From contig CM025855.1 in NCBI GenBank assembly GCA_003952965.2, positions 8,508,441-8,572,440 on the forward strand: DNA of 64,000 nt, in the 5' to 3' direction. This DNA is from Morella rubra. Taxonomy: Eukaryota; Streptophyta; Magnoliopsida; Fagales; Myricaceae. Of the stretch, positions 34,450-44,570 are shown one piece after another (the stretch's first letter is position 1; every line of letters begins with the position of its first letter). The notes beneath the pieces are model-generated. The model did not search any database. It saw nothing but the letters and a program-made list of their open reading frames with translations, and was not told the origin of the DNA. The translations under genes and the position numbers were made by a program.

Positions 34450-37400
34450 ATGAACAAACCGAAGAGTAGTTTCTTTCAGAATCTCATGAAGCCCTTCAAA
34501 TTCAGTTCAAGTAAAGGCACCCAGCAGAACACAGTTCCTATTTTGTTGCTGTATTTTGTGATTTGCTACGTTCTGACCGTGATACGATCTTTTTTCTTGC
34601 CCTGGTGTGATTTATCAGAGGGACAGAATGAAGAAGAGTTAGATAAGATTGCTCTACAGGAACAGAAACTATTTCCATTCGAGACGTTAGCTGCAGCCAC
34701 CAAAGATTTTCAACCAACTCACAAGCTCGGCGAAGGCGGCTTTGGGCCCGTTTACAAGGTAAGATTAAGATCCGTATGTTATTGTTATTCCCCCAGAAAG
34801 TTTGAACTTTGTTTAGGTTGGAAGATGCTTTAACATCTGATGGTTTATCATTTTTTGGCCTTATTGCCTTGTTTCTTTTTTTTATTTTCCTACTGGAGAA
34901 CGCCACGTTCGGCAAGTTGTTGAGTGGGTGACACGCACGTTTCTTTTCTTCCAAAATGACAGAGCCATTTTTTGGAAATTGCTGGGAAAAAAAACTGCAC
35001 CTTGGTGAGTAATTACGTACGAGTTAATCGAATAGGTGTTTCTCACTTCCTCTGCTTTCATAGGAACTAAAACAATGGAAAAGTGGGGTTTTACTACAGA
35101 CTGGCGGTAATTGACAATTTAGGAGAGACTATACCACGGCCATAAATGCGAAAAGTTTGGAGGGAAATATAGAACTACTAATATCATCTCCGATTCTGCA
35201 TTGAAGTATTGATGCATATGTTACATTGTGAAAGCCGAAAAACCTCAGTAGTCTTTTTTACACTGCTAAAATTGATAAATTGTTTGCATTTTGGATAGAA
35301 TATGTGTTTGCATTCCAAGCTGGATTAGTTTACCAAGCTTTACCATGTTTTTGCCTGGACCTTTGCTCCCGAGGGAGAGAGTTTCTTTGTTACTTGGTAA
35401 CCTAACATGGTAACCGAATTGGGGTGCTTTTGCTGATAGGGGAAGTTGAATGATGGGAGGGAGATTGCGGTGAAGAAGCTCTCACACAGCTCAAACCAAG
35501 GGGCAAGAGAGTTCGTGAATGAGGCTAAGTTGTTGGCACACGTTCAGCATCGGAATGTTGTGAATTTGTTGGGCTATTGTGTCCATGGGGTGGAGAAGCT
35601 ACTCGTTTATGAGTATGTCTATAACGAGAGCCTTGACAAACTTCTATTCAGTACGTTCTCTGTTGCTTTCTGCTACTTCCCTGTCTTAACTTGCCTTTTC
35701 TTTTCCTGTTTCGCGCACACATTGCCTATTAGATTTTTACTTCTAGCTGAGTGAAACACATTGAAAGATGCCACATAGTAGGTTCTACGTTCACAGATAG
35801 TAATAAAGCTGCTACAGTCTTAGTTTATTGTTCTCCCAACCATATTTCGTGAAAATTTTCTAGTTCTTGATCCAAAGTAGACCCCCGGTTTTGAAATTCT
35901 ACCTTCTTGCTAGCCTTACGCAATTTATTTTGCACAAAGATTTACCATCTGTAGCCTGCAGATTGTTAATCTGGATCACAGTAACTGAGTTAGAAAACAG
36001 TTGAAGTTTTTTCCCAGTTCACAATATTGGCTGAATATTTCGGATAGGCTCCTTTGAAAACACATCCATAGTTAAATGACCTAAAATTAAGCAAATGCCG
36101 AGACTCATGTCTATTTAAAAAATGTACTTCAGTTTGACATGTCAGCTATACTGTACAACCTAATCTGACTTTTCTGCACAGGCAGGCAATTTTAGAGCAG
36201 GAACATGATGGTTACACTCAAGACATTGCTTGGGCACATTGCTTAATCTTTTGTGATTCAAATGCTTTTAATGGGGTTATGCATCATCATTTTGGGCACA
36301 AATAGCTATCATTTCCTTAGAACTGTTAGTACTTGAACACCTATGTGTTGAGTCCTACTTAGCTTAATCTTTTTGGTTTAAATACATTTGACAGGTTTAT
36401 GCATCATCATTTAGGGCCAAACACTTGTTCTTCCTTTAGAAGAACGAGCTTTATCTTGAGAATTATGTTTGAATGGCAATTTTGACAATACTTCTTTTGA
36501 TGAAAGTGGGCCAAGTGTGAAATATATTTCGTCACAAAACAATGGCTGTATTCAGAGAAACAATCCTAAGATTCTATCATTTGCCCTTTGGAAGAAGTGC
36601 GTGAGGGGAAATGACAATTTGGTTTCAGAAGAGTGTGTTCTTCTCTGCATCATTTTTTATACGAAATTAAATTTGTCCTGTCATATTGCTCTACCTTGTG
36701 AAGGAGATGGCACTTGAGACCTTGACTTATCTTTATATTTTGAATTTGTCTTTTCAAAGCGACCAAATCTTCTGAATTTTAAAATCTTGACCAATCGTAT
36801 AGCTAAAAGATAGTGGCTCATAGTGGAAGAAGAGCTCCATCATTTTCCAAATCCAATGTCCCAAACAGCAAAATTGATTAATCACGTTAAAAATAGTGAT
36901 ATGATGTTTATCATACTTTAGTTTATTTCTCCTGTGCTTGAATAATGGACCGATGTGTTTGTACTTAGATTGATAGTGATTGTTGTGTCTTTATACAGAA
37001 TCAAATAGAAGAGAGGAACTTGATTGGAAGCGGAGGTATGATATAATTGCAGGCATCGCAAGGGGCTTGCTTTACCTTCACGAAGACTCCCATAATTGCA
37101 TCATCCACCGAGACATAAAGGCGAGCAACATTTTACTCGACGACAAGTGGGTTCCGAAGATAGCTGATTTTGGCATGGCCCGTCTCTTCCCGGAAGATCA
37201 AACGCATGTGAACACCCGTGTGGCCGGTACCAAGTATGTTGTTAAGAACCCAGGAGATATTTGTTTTCTCATAAGGACCCTAACTGCTTTTCTAACTTTT
37301 CTATTTTGGAATTCTAAAAACAGTGGGTATATGGCTCCGGAATATGTTATGCATGGACATCTCTCAGTGAAGGCTGACGTATTCAGTTTTGGGGTTTTAG

Positions 37401-37984
37401 TTCTGGAGCTCGTCAGCAGCCAGAGGAATTCATCATTCAATTTACATGTGGAAGCACAAAATCTACTTGACTGGGTAAGATTAATTAATCATATAATATA
37501 GCGACTAATGGTAAACAAGGTCTTATATTAATCCTCTAGTGGGAGTTGGTCAGAAATTGTTTTGGCAAGCTTTTTATATGTTAGTCCAGTCTACATCATG
37601 CCTTGTGACCGGACTATAGGACTCATGCCACATTCTTTTTGGTACTTCTTTTCCAGTTTATCGAAAACAACAGAGGTTACCTTACCGTCAATGAATCCAC
37701 TCCTATAAGAAATAGCCTTTGACGGTTAATGACCAAGTCTCTCACTGCCTGGTGTTTTATTTTTGCTACAGACAGACAAGCTTTACAAGAAGGGTAGAAG
37801 CTTGGAGATCATGGATCCCACTTTAGCTTCATCTGCAGTGGCTGACCAAGTGGCAATGTGCATTCAAATAGGGCTGCTATGCACGCAAGGTGATCCAACA
37901 CTACGACCCAACATGCGACGTGTGGTGGTGATGCTATCGAGAAAAGGGAAAAAAATGAAAGAAAAGAGGTGGATCGATGGCTAA
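34450..37984 (+). CDS. CRK43-like: CRK43-like cytoplasmic Ser/Thr kinase, copy 1, with chimeric C-terminus
   Basis: Six exons fit GT-AG signals and phase: 34450-34510, 34619-34758, 35440-35650, 36999-37233, 37324-37474 and 37772-37984. They encode 336 residues. The kinase domain is complete: glycine loop [13 protein letters not shown]-binding lysine in IAVKK (about 79), catalytic HRD (Asp about 176), DFG (Asp about 194), APE in [11 protein letters not shown], and the conserved Arg in LRPNMRR. There is no signal peptide, DUF26 ectodomain or obvious membrane helix in the spliced product, as in Arabidopsis CRK43 (AT1G70740). The last exon departs from copy 2 at about 37940 and runs into segment C DNA, giving a new end ([13 protein letters not shown]) in place of a 73-residue tail. 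The 3' UTR and terminator must also come from segment C. Likely still an active kinase if expressed. It differs from copy 2 by only a few substitutions in exons 3-6. Confidence 0.85.
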
Positions 37985-38751
37985 GGAAGACCATAATTAG
38001 TGGTAGCATGTGGACCTAGGAAAGGCAAAAAGTGAAGACGAAAGAGAAACATAAACCGGGAAGGTGAGAATAAAAAGAAGATGATCCTGTCGCATGTGGG
38101 GGAGGCCTCCTGATCTTGTCTTGACCTCTGAGTACAGTGACGGATACTGGAGCTACCGCCTGCTCAAATTTTTTTAAAATTTCACTTCAGAACCAAATTC
38201 TTTTAAAATTTTCACTTTAGCCCCCAAGTTCTTCATTTTCTTGTCAAACACGTGTGAAGTCTGCCCCCTCCAAAATGTTTTTCAATTTCAAGTTTATAAA
38301 AGGTTACCTTCATGTACTCTCATTTATTGGCCAAGCACGAGAAAAGTCTGCACCCTTTCTTCTTAAAATTAAGCATTTGATTTTTTCTCACATTTTTTAA
38401 AAAAATTCTAACTGTTAAATATTAAAACGGAAATATATAACTAACTAAATCTCCGCTAATTTCATCATTTTTAGACCAAAAAGCTCTCCAACTAATTTCA
38501 AACTAACTAAAATTTAAAAAAAAAAAAAACAAAGGAATATAAAACTGAAAAGACTTCTAAATAAACAATGATACATATATACAGGGAATTATGGAAAATG
38601 AAAGAGATTGTTGGAAATGTATCGATAACTTATTTAAGATTAAGATTAAGATAGACAAATTATGTTCCAAAACTATATATTTATGTGTACTTTTTCTTTG
38701 TTTAGTAGATTATTTTAAAGATCAAAACTAAAATTCTAAAAATATGTAAAA

Positions 38752-38997
38752 GCTAAATGATATCCGTTTGCTACTACATCACTTTATTTCATCTTAAAAT
38801 CTCTTAAATCTCGTAGTATTCACTCTAAAATTCTTAAAAATCACAATTTCAATGAAAAAATGTTGAGCCAACATGTATTGAGTGTGTAATCCAAATTATA
38901 TGACGATTATCTGATTTATTATTATTATTGTAATAGTTTTATGATCTTTCATTACTAGAGACATGATCACTTTCTAAGACAATAAATATGTTCAAGT

Positions 38998-39034
<37 letters not shown>

Positions 39035-39418
39035 AAATTAATTTTTTATAATGTTTGCCCCCAATAAAACAAATTCCTGGCTCTGTCACTGTATGAGCTC
39101 GATGTCTAGGGTTCAAATAGCACCCTCGTCTTGCTGTGCATTTGGGTGTTTTTAGACCCACGAGCCTGAAATCTGTGTGGAACCCCTATGTGCATCGTGA
39201 GGTCTTATGGCATGGAGTATCCTGAGTTTAAGTAGGTCATTTTCATCTGAATGCCTTTTCTATTAAGAAAAATAGAAAATAAAACGAGGAAGGAAAAGTA
39301 AAGAACGTACGAAATTATCTCTAATTTATTATCTAAATTGGATGGGAAGAAAAAAAATGGTAGCATGTTTTGTCACGGTCTTATAAGTAATATTGGTAAC
39401 ATTACATATGGTACTGAT
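38752..39418. mobile_element. Private insert in segment C copy 3, unclassified
   Basis: The two other copies of segment C read straight across this point (for example near 22425). The insert includes a phrase at about 39050-39090 ending in gctctgtcact and a box-B-like gggttcaaatagc at about 39109-39121, so part of it may be SINE- or DNA-transposon-derived. No coding capacity. Confidence 0.45.
38997..39034. repeat. TA/CA compound microsatellite
   Basis: About eleven TA units followed by about six CA units, inside the private insert of segment C copy 3. Confidence 0.85.
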
Positions 39419-40117
39419 TTTTTTGACAAACTATCTTTTCAATTAATTATTTATATAGTTGTGTGACAAAACGGTAATTATACTTTATAGAGTACTTGAC
39501 CTCACGTCTTCATTACAAGTAGTGGTTTATTTGTAAGGATGACTAAAACTATTTTATATGATAACATAAAATAGTTTTCAAAAGCATATCTCTTTCTCCC
39601 CTACTCTTCTACTAATTTTTATTTTTCGCTTTCTTTTATCATTAGTTTTTTATGGTTATGCAAAATTCCATTAAAATTTATTTATTTTGTTGCAAGTTTC
39701 GATGACTTATTGTCTCAATAAGAGGTTATGTTATTCTAGACTTCATAAAATAGTGTTATTGTAAAGTTTCAAGTAATGAGAATCTTACATGGAGTCTAAT
39801 GTGTCCATTTATCTCCAAATCATACAATGCAATATAGAGGATTTTAGTCTTAATATTAGAAGGCCTTGAAAATAGAATATTGGGATTTATAATTTTACAT
39901 TCCACACACTAAAAAAATAAAATTTTATACACATGAACAAAACATAGTAATTAGGGCAAATCACAATAACTCCCACGAACTATTATCTTTTTCTTGATTA
40001 CACTGTAAATTATGTCCTTGTTGGGGTTTCATTCCCTAATCGATTTGGAGCGTCAATTTTAACAAAATCTGTCTCAAGTGCGTTACAGGTGACCCTTAAT
40101 CCATGTTATGAGACCAT

Positions 40118-40268
40118 TTTGCCCCCAAAATTGCCACCGTTAGGTGCCAATTTCCTCTCTTAATAGAGTCGATTGCGGTTTCCATTTTTTGACAACCGCC
40201 TAAAACGATAGTGATGACGGTGGAAGACATAATCGCCACAGCCACCACTTATACACAGCCCTATTAAG
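40118..40268. mobile_element. Truncated hAT-like element (right end only)
   Basis: It matches the last 150 bp of 11967-12647 (ttaggtgccaatttcctct onward), including an altered right terminus, and then continues into segment X as in unit 1. The left part is missing because segment C copy 3 is joined here, which fixes the second breakpoint of the duplication. Confidence 0.6.
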
Positions 40269-40833
40269 AACACCACACAAGAAAACGTGCTTGATTAGAG
40301 CAACTTTGTATCGGAAATTACCAATGAAACTGCATCAAACCATAAATTCTTTTTTTTTTTTTTTTTTTCTAGATAACCATAGATTTGTAAGTAAAAGCTG
40401 TTTTCTCTTCTTTTTTTATACACATAGCAAAGCAACCCACGCCACCGCCGCTTGATTAGTCCATGCCTAACTTCTAATCTTTCCCTCGCGCCGACACCAT
40501 GGGCAAGCTGGAGCCAATTTCTTTCAAAGGAGATTCTGATTAGTACTTTTTCATTCTTTTTGGTACCAATTGGCAATTGGTTGCTGTATTCTCTATTTAT
40601 AATCATTAAAGCTATGAAACCATTGGAGTTGCTTAGAAGATTAATTTGTACGTACCGATGATCATGATTAAGTTAAGGTTAGCTAGCTTTCATTTTGCTC
40701 TTTTGAACGAGTTCATGCATGTGAAGCAAAGATGTTACATTCAAGGGCTGTGCCTCTCTGTCCCCATCTTCTTGAGTCCAACCTCGATAACCGGTAGGGT
40801 ACCGTTTATGGTATCTGATAATCTGTAGTTAAC

Positions 40834-41079
40834 GGGCTGGTGAAGATGCGAAGTTTTAAAAGCTTGATGAAATTCCCAGAAGCTATAGGAAGTCACTTTC
40901 CAAAGTTGAAACAAACCACTTTATTATTTTTAATTTTGTCGGGCTTTGAAATTGTCGGGCTGGTGAAGATGCGAAGTTTTAAAAGCTTGATGAAATTCCC
41001 AGAAGCTATAGGAAGTCACTTTCCAAAGTTGAAACAAACCACTTTATTATTTTTAATTTTGTCGGGCTTCGAAATTGTC
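40834..41079. repeat. Two tandem copies of a 123-bp unit
   Basis: 40834-40956 and 40957-41079 are near-identical, both starting gggctggtgaagatgcgaag. Unit 1 has a single copy (about 14675-14790). The unit length is a multiple of three, so it makes a repetitive open frame, but there is no sign that it is a gene. Confidence 0.9.
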
Positions 41080-41715
41080 AAAATTGGCCACTTATGTCAA
41101 TGCCAAAGGGCACTATCAAGCACTTAGAATTTGATACGTATACCCTTTTGCTGACGTAAGAAAAAAGAGATCAAGAACAGGTACGTGTCCAATCAATTCA
41201 ATAAGGAAAACTGAGCCACATAGAAAGAGAGATTATCGGAGCCCGTACTGCCCTTTGCCCCTGTCAAATGTCAAAGGATTAAGGACATCGACATGGAATG
41301 GGAGAAAATTGGAGTTGCATCTGTTTTTTACGTCACAGCTATAATTTCTCTTGACTAGTTCAGTAAGGTGTAATGGGGATGAAAATACTACTTTTGGCCT
41401 TTTGCGCTGTTCTGTAATACTGCTCTTACGATATGATGATGACAACCTGACCAGAGCGTCTTTATCTCAAATTTCAAAATTTTATCATTTTAAAATTTTA
41501 GTTAAAAATAATTATAATAAAATTAATCTCCTTTTATTATAATAAATTAAAAATTTACTCAGAAAAATCAATCTTCAATTTTTTTCACCGACTAAACTAA
41601 AAATTTGCAAACACCACCACACGCGCCATGGTTTACCCCGCAACCTACGCAAACTCACGGCACAAACTTCCAAGCAGAGGAACCGGCAGTGTCACCTCGA
41701 GGGTCAATCTTGTAT

Positions 41716-41905
41716 GCCTATTGTTTATCGAAATTTTAGAAAATATTTTTAAAATTTTAAGAATCTTTTAAATGTTGAAATTTATTGAGATTTATAAAAA
41801 GTGTTAAATATATGTATAAAAGTGTGAAATTTATTAGAATTTGTGAAATGTGTTTGGTGTGGTGTAAATTTTAGATCCCAAAAAATTAAACAAACAAACG
41901 CTCCC
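41716..41905. mobile_element. MITE, family m1, opposite orientation
   Basis: The inverted complement of the MITE at 13957-14147: the left end reads TTGTTTATCG and the right end AAACAAACGCTCCC. Unit 1 reads across the site without it (about 15540, tgcctaagttag). The flanks suggest a short duplication such as CTA, which would favour a Harbinger-type origin, but this is not certain. Confidence 0.65.
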
Positions 41906-42028
41906 TAAGTTAGTCGACCACCATTTCTAATTTAAATATATATGAAATCATGAAACGCATACCTGATCTTTAGATATTGACAAAGTGGACCAATTAGTCT
42001 ATATATAACAAGGGATTTTTTTATTTTT

Positions 42029-42424
42029 GGATTAAATATATTTTGCCCCCCTCATCTTTGGGGTTATTTACATTTTGCACCCCAATGTATTATTTTTGAC
42101 ACATTGGACCCTTAACTTACACATTTTTTCACTTTTGACCCCACACCCAAATTGCCCGTTAATTTAGACGGATTCCGTCAAAACGTGGAGTGCAATGTGT
42201 ACATACGCCCAAAGATAAGGGAGGCAAGTGTGTATATACGCCAAAAGATAAGGGGGGCAATGTGTAAAATTTTGACGAAATCTGTCTAAATTAATAGGCA
42301 ATTTGGGTATGGGGTCCAAAGTGAAAAAATGTGTAAGTTAAGGGTCTAATGTGTCAAAAATAATACATCTGGATGCAAAGTGTAAATAACCCCAAAGATA
42401 AGGGGGGCAAAATGTATTTAACCC
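42029..42424. mobile_element. Foldback MULE-type MITE with perfect 9-bp target duplication
   Basis: 396 bp made of two inverted arms of about 155 bp, roughly 90-95% alike, around a short centre. The ends are GGATTAAATA and TATTTAACCC. The 9-bp repeat TTTATTTTT lies directly on both sides (42020-42028 and 42425-42433). Unit 1 has no such element at the matching place (about 15655). No coding capacity. Confidence 0.8.
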
Positions 42425-42436
42425 TTTATTTTTTTC

Positions 42437-42830
42437 GGTAAATACACTTTTCACTCTCAAATTACTATAATTTTTGTACTTTACACTCTAAACTATCACT
42501 TTTGTTACATTTCACTCTTTAACTATTAATTTTAGACACTTTGTACCTTTTGTCGAATTTTTAGATACTTTACACCTTCCAACTATCAATATTAGATACT
42601 TTGCACCCTCCGTTCTACAATAACACTCTCGAAAATGTAATGAATTGACAACAACTTCTTTAATATATACAAAATGGTCAAGGGCATTGTCATCATTTTA
42701 GTCTAAAAATTTGACCGAGGATGCAAAGTATCTAGAATTGGTAGTTAGAATGTGAAATATAACAAAAATAGTAGTTTAAGGTACAAAGTGTAAAATCTAT
42801 GATAGCTCGTGAGTAAAAAATGAATTTATC
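42437..42830. mobile_element. Second foldback element, adjacent
   Basis: About 390 bp with inverted arms of 100 bp or more. The left arm begins GGTAAATACACTTTTCACTC and the right arm ends with the inverse of a similar sequence (gagtaaaaaatgaatttatc). The flanks are T-rich, so the target duplication cannot be read with confidence. It is absent from unit 1. It is related in style to the neighbour, but the arms differ in sequence. Confidence 0.65.
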
Positions 42831-43240
42831 TTTTTCTTTTTTTCTTTTTTCTGGTTGAGGAGATTCCAATTAATGTATAACAGGTGATTAATTCTGTAAT
42901 ACATTTGGTCATATTTTGTTTTTAAAATAAGAAAAAACAGGGTGTTTCCTTCCTCTCTACTATTTTATCTTTTTCTTTTTTTTTTTCCTTTTTCTAAGCT
43001 CTCGACGATTTTATCCAAATCCATTAAAGTAGGCCTTTCTTTCCGATCAAGATAAGATTTTATCGAAATAAGAAAACTAGAAACATAAGGAATGAGGGGC
43101 CCGTAGTACAGTAAAAAAAAGATCAACAAACATGAAGCAAATAGAAAGCAGACCACATGTTAAGAAGAGGAAGGTCGAAAATGGGTATCTTTAAGGAAGT
43201 CTGAACGTTGGGCTGTTTTATTGGGTCAATTGTATAGACG

Positions 43241-44570
43241 CCATCGACGAGGAACCACAGATATACATCTGGCGAGAAAAAAAAGTCAATGTCGGATGTT
43301 ATGTTCTTTGTAAGAATAACATCTTAAAAAGTATTTATTTGAATATTATTTATTTAGATGTTTCATATTTATATTTATTTTTTAAATAATATAATGTGAC
43401 ATAATATGTTACATAAATATCATCGATCATGTTAATAATTAATGAATCAAAAGTAAGAAGCATGACTCTTCGATTCTTTGTTTATTTGATATTTTGTTCT
43501 AGACCAAGGTATATATTGATGAATGATGGATGTACACTCGTTGTGCCTTTATTTAATAGGGTGATGAATTTCATCTTCATCATTGAAGTAGTGACCTCAA
43601 GCAAATAAGTGGGTATAATATAAGAGTACATGCACTAAACGAGATCAAATATTAATATCTTTTGGAAGTGATCACTAATGTTGAGAAGGTATTCAGCATA
43701 ATTGAATTGGTTTTATTATATTTTAGACTTGAGGGGTTTATATGGATATATTTATTGTATACTTGTGCTTTGACCGAGTCATTTGGTAATGATATTTCTA
43801 GGTCAAATATTCCAGATAATGTTCGGTCTTGTAAATAATAAATGAGTTTGTACAAATGCTCAATAAATAATCCATCAGTCTCTTGATGAGGTAATATATT
43901 CAATATATCTGTACATTGTTGGACTAGAAAAAAATCCATTGGCCAATGGTATTTTGTGAAAATGTGTTTCGAAATATATATATATATATTTATTTATTTA
44001 TTTGTGAAATTATTTTGGAAACAATTAATAGTCCAACAAGTTACAAATTGTGAATTGAGAATTATATGAGTTAGAGACTTAATCGGTGATATGATTTGGT
44101 CCTATTGACTCATGTGGAATATAGTAGGTGAAAAGATAAATAAACGAATAATTGTTAGTAAAGAGATTTCACAAATTAATCTCAAATACTCGGAGGTAAA
44201 TTGTGATATGTTAATAGACATGATCACAATTAGTAGAAACTTAAAATTCAGAATAAAAGAATATAAGAGGGTTAATGGAAAAAGAGTTTTTCCATGTGAT
44301 CCTACGGCCGAGATCTGTGGTTCTTAATGATCCCACACTATATCACAGCTAGGGTTCAAAAAATAGCTCTTTCTAGACAGTTGGCCACTATGACTTTAAG
44401 AAATCATGTGATGGCTGTGAAGCGTGGAAAGGAAGGAGGCAAAATATTTAGGTTGCTTAGTTGTAAAATTAAATACAGATCAACAAGACTTGAAGATTGA
44501 AGATTCAATTGCTGACAAAGTTCAAAATCGTTTGTCAAATCAAATAAGCATAATTTTCTACAAGCAAACT
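43241..44570. other. Unit 2-specific non-coding block, unclassified
   Basis: Unit 1 has the LINE and then segment C in this position and nothing similar to this block. The sequence is AT-rich with a TA run near 43975-43990 and no domain-bearing frame. It may be an insertion into unit 2 or ancestral DNA lost when the LINE entered unit 1. Confidence 0.5.

Larger units (their letters stand above)
12490..37940. repeat. Tandem duplication unit 1 (X-C-D-E-kinase 1)
   Basis: This unit carries, in order, the same segments as 40118-52080: X (12.65-15.85 kb with 40.26-43.08 kb), C (21.08-23.48 kb with 44.57-46.80 kb), D (28.61-28.82 kb with 46.80-47.02 kb), E (32.15-32.69 kb with 47.06-47.60 kb) and the kinase gene. 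The breaks in similarity coincide with transposon insertions in one unit or the other. Similarity is highest in the kinase exons and lower in the spacers. Confidence 0.85.
37941..40117. repeat. Segment C, copy 3, at the junction of the two units
   Basis: From 37941 the sequence follows segment C (compare about 21627 onward). It ends about 40117, where it joins the interior of a hAT-like element. It carries a private insert from about 38752 to 39418 with a TA/CA microsatellite. No gene is recognisable beyond the first 44 bases, which supply the new end of kinase 1. Confidence 0.8.
40269..43240. other. Segment X, copy 2 (non-coding)
   Basis: It matches 12.65-15.85 kb and 16.37-16.43 kb of unit 1. 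Three private insertions (41716-41905, 42029-42424, 42437-42830) and a local 123-bp tandem repeat are listed separately. Short open frames here do not resemble genes. Confidence 0.65.

Noticed and set aside
34450-34833. Kinase 1 first exon read through as one continuous frame with a membrane helix
   Set aside because: As the main gene model: copy 2 has an in-frame stop in the same stretch, and GT-AG signals with matching phase remove exactly 108 nt in both copies. Kept as a possible retained-intron form in the findings.
40840-41127. 95-residue frame with an internal repeat
   Set aside because: It exists only because a 123-bp unit was duplicated in frame. The paralogous unit 1 region does not keep it open.
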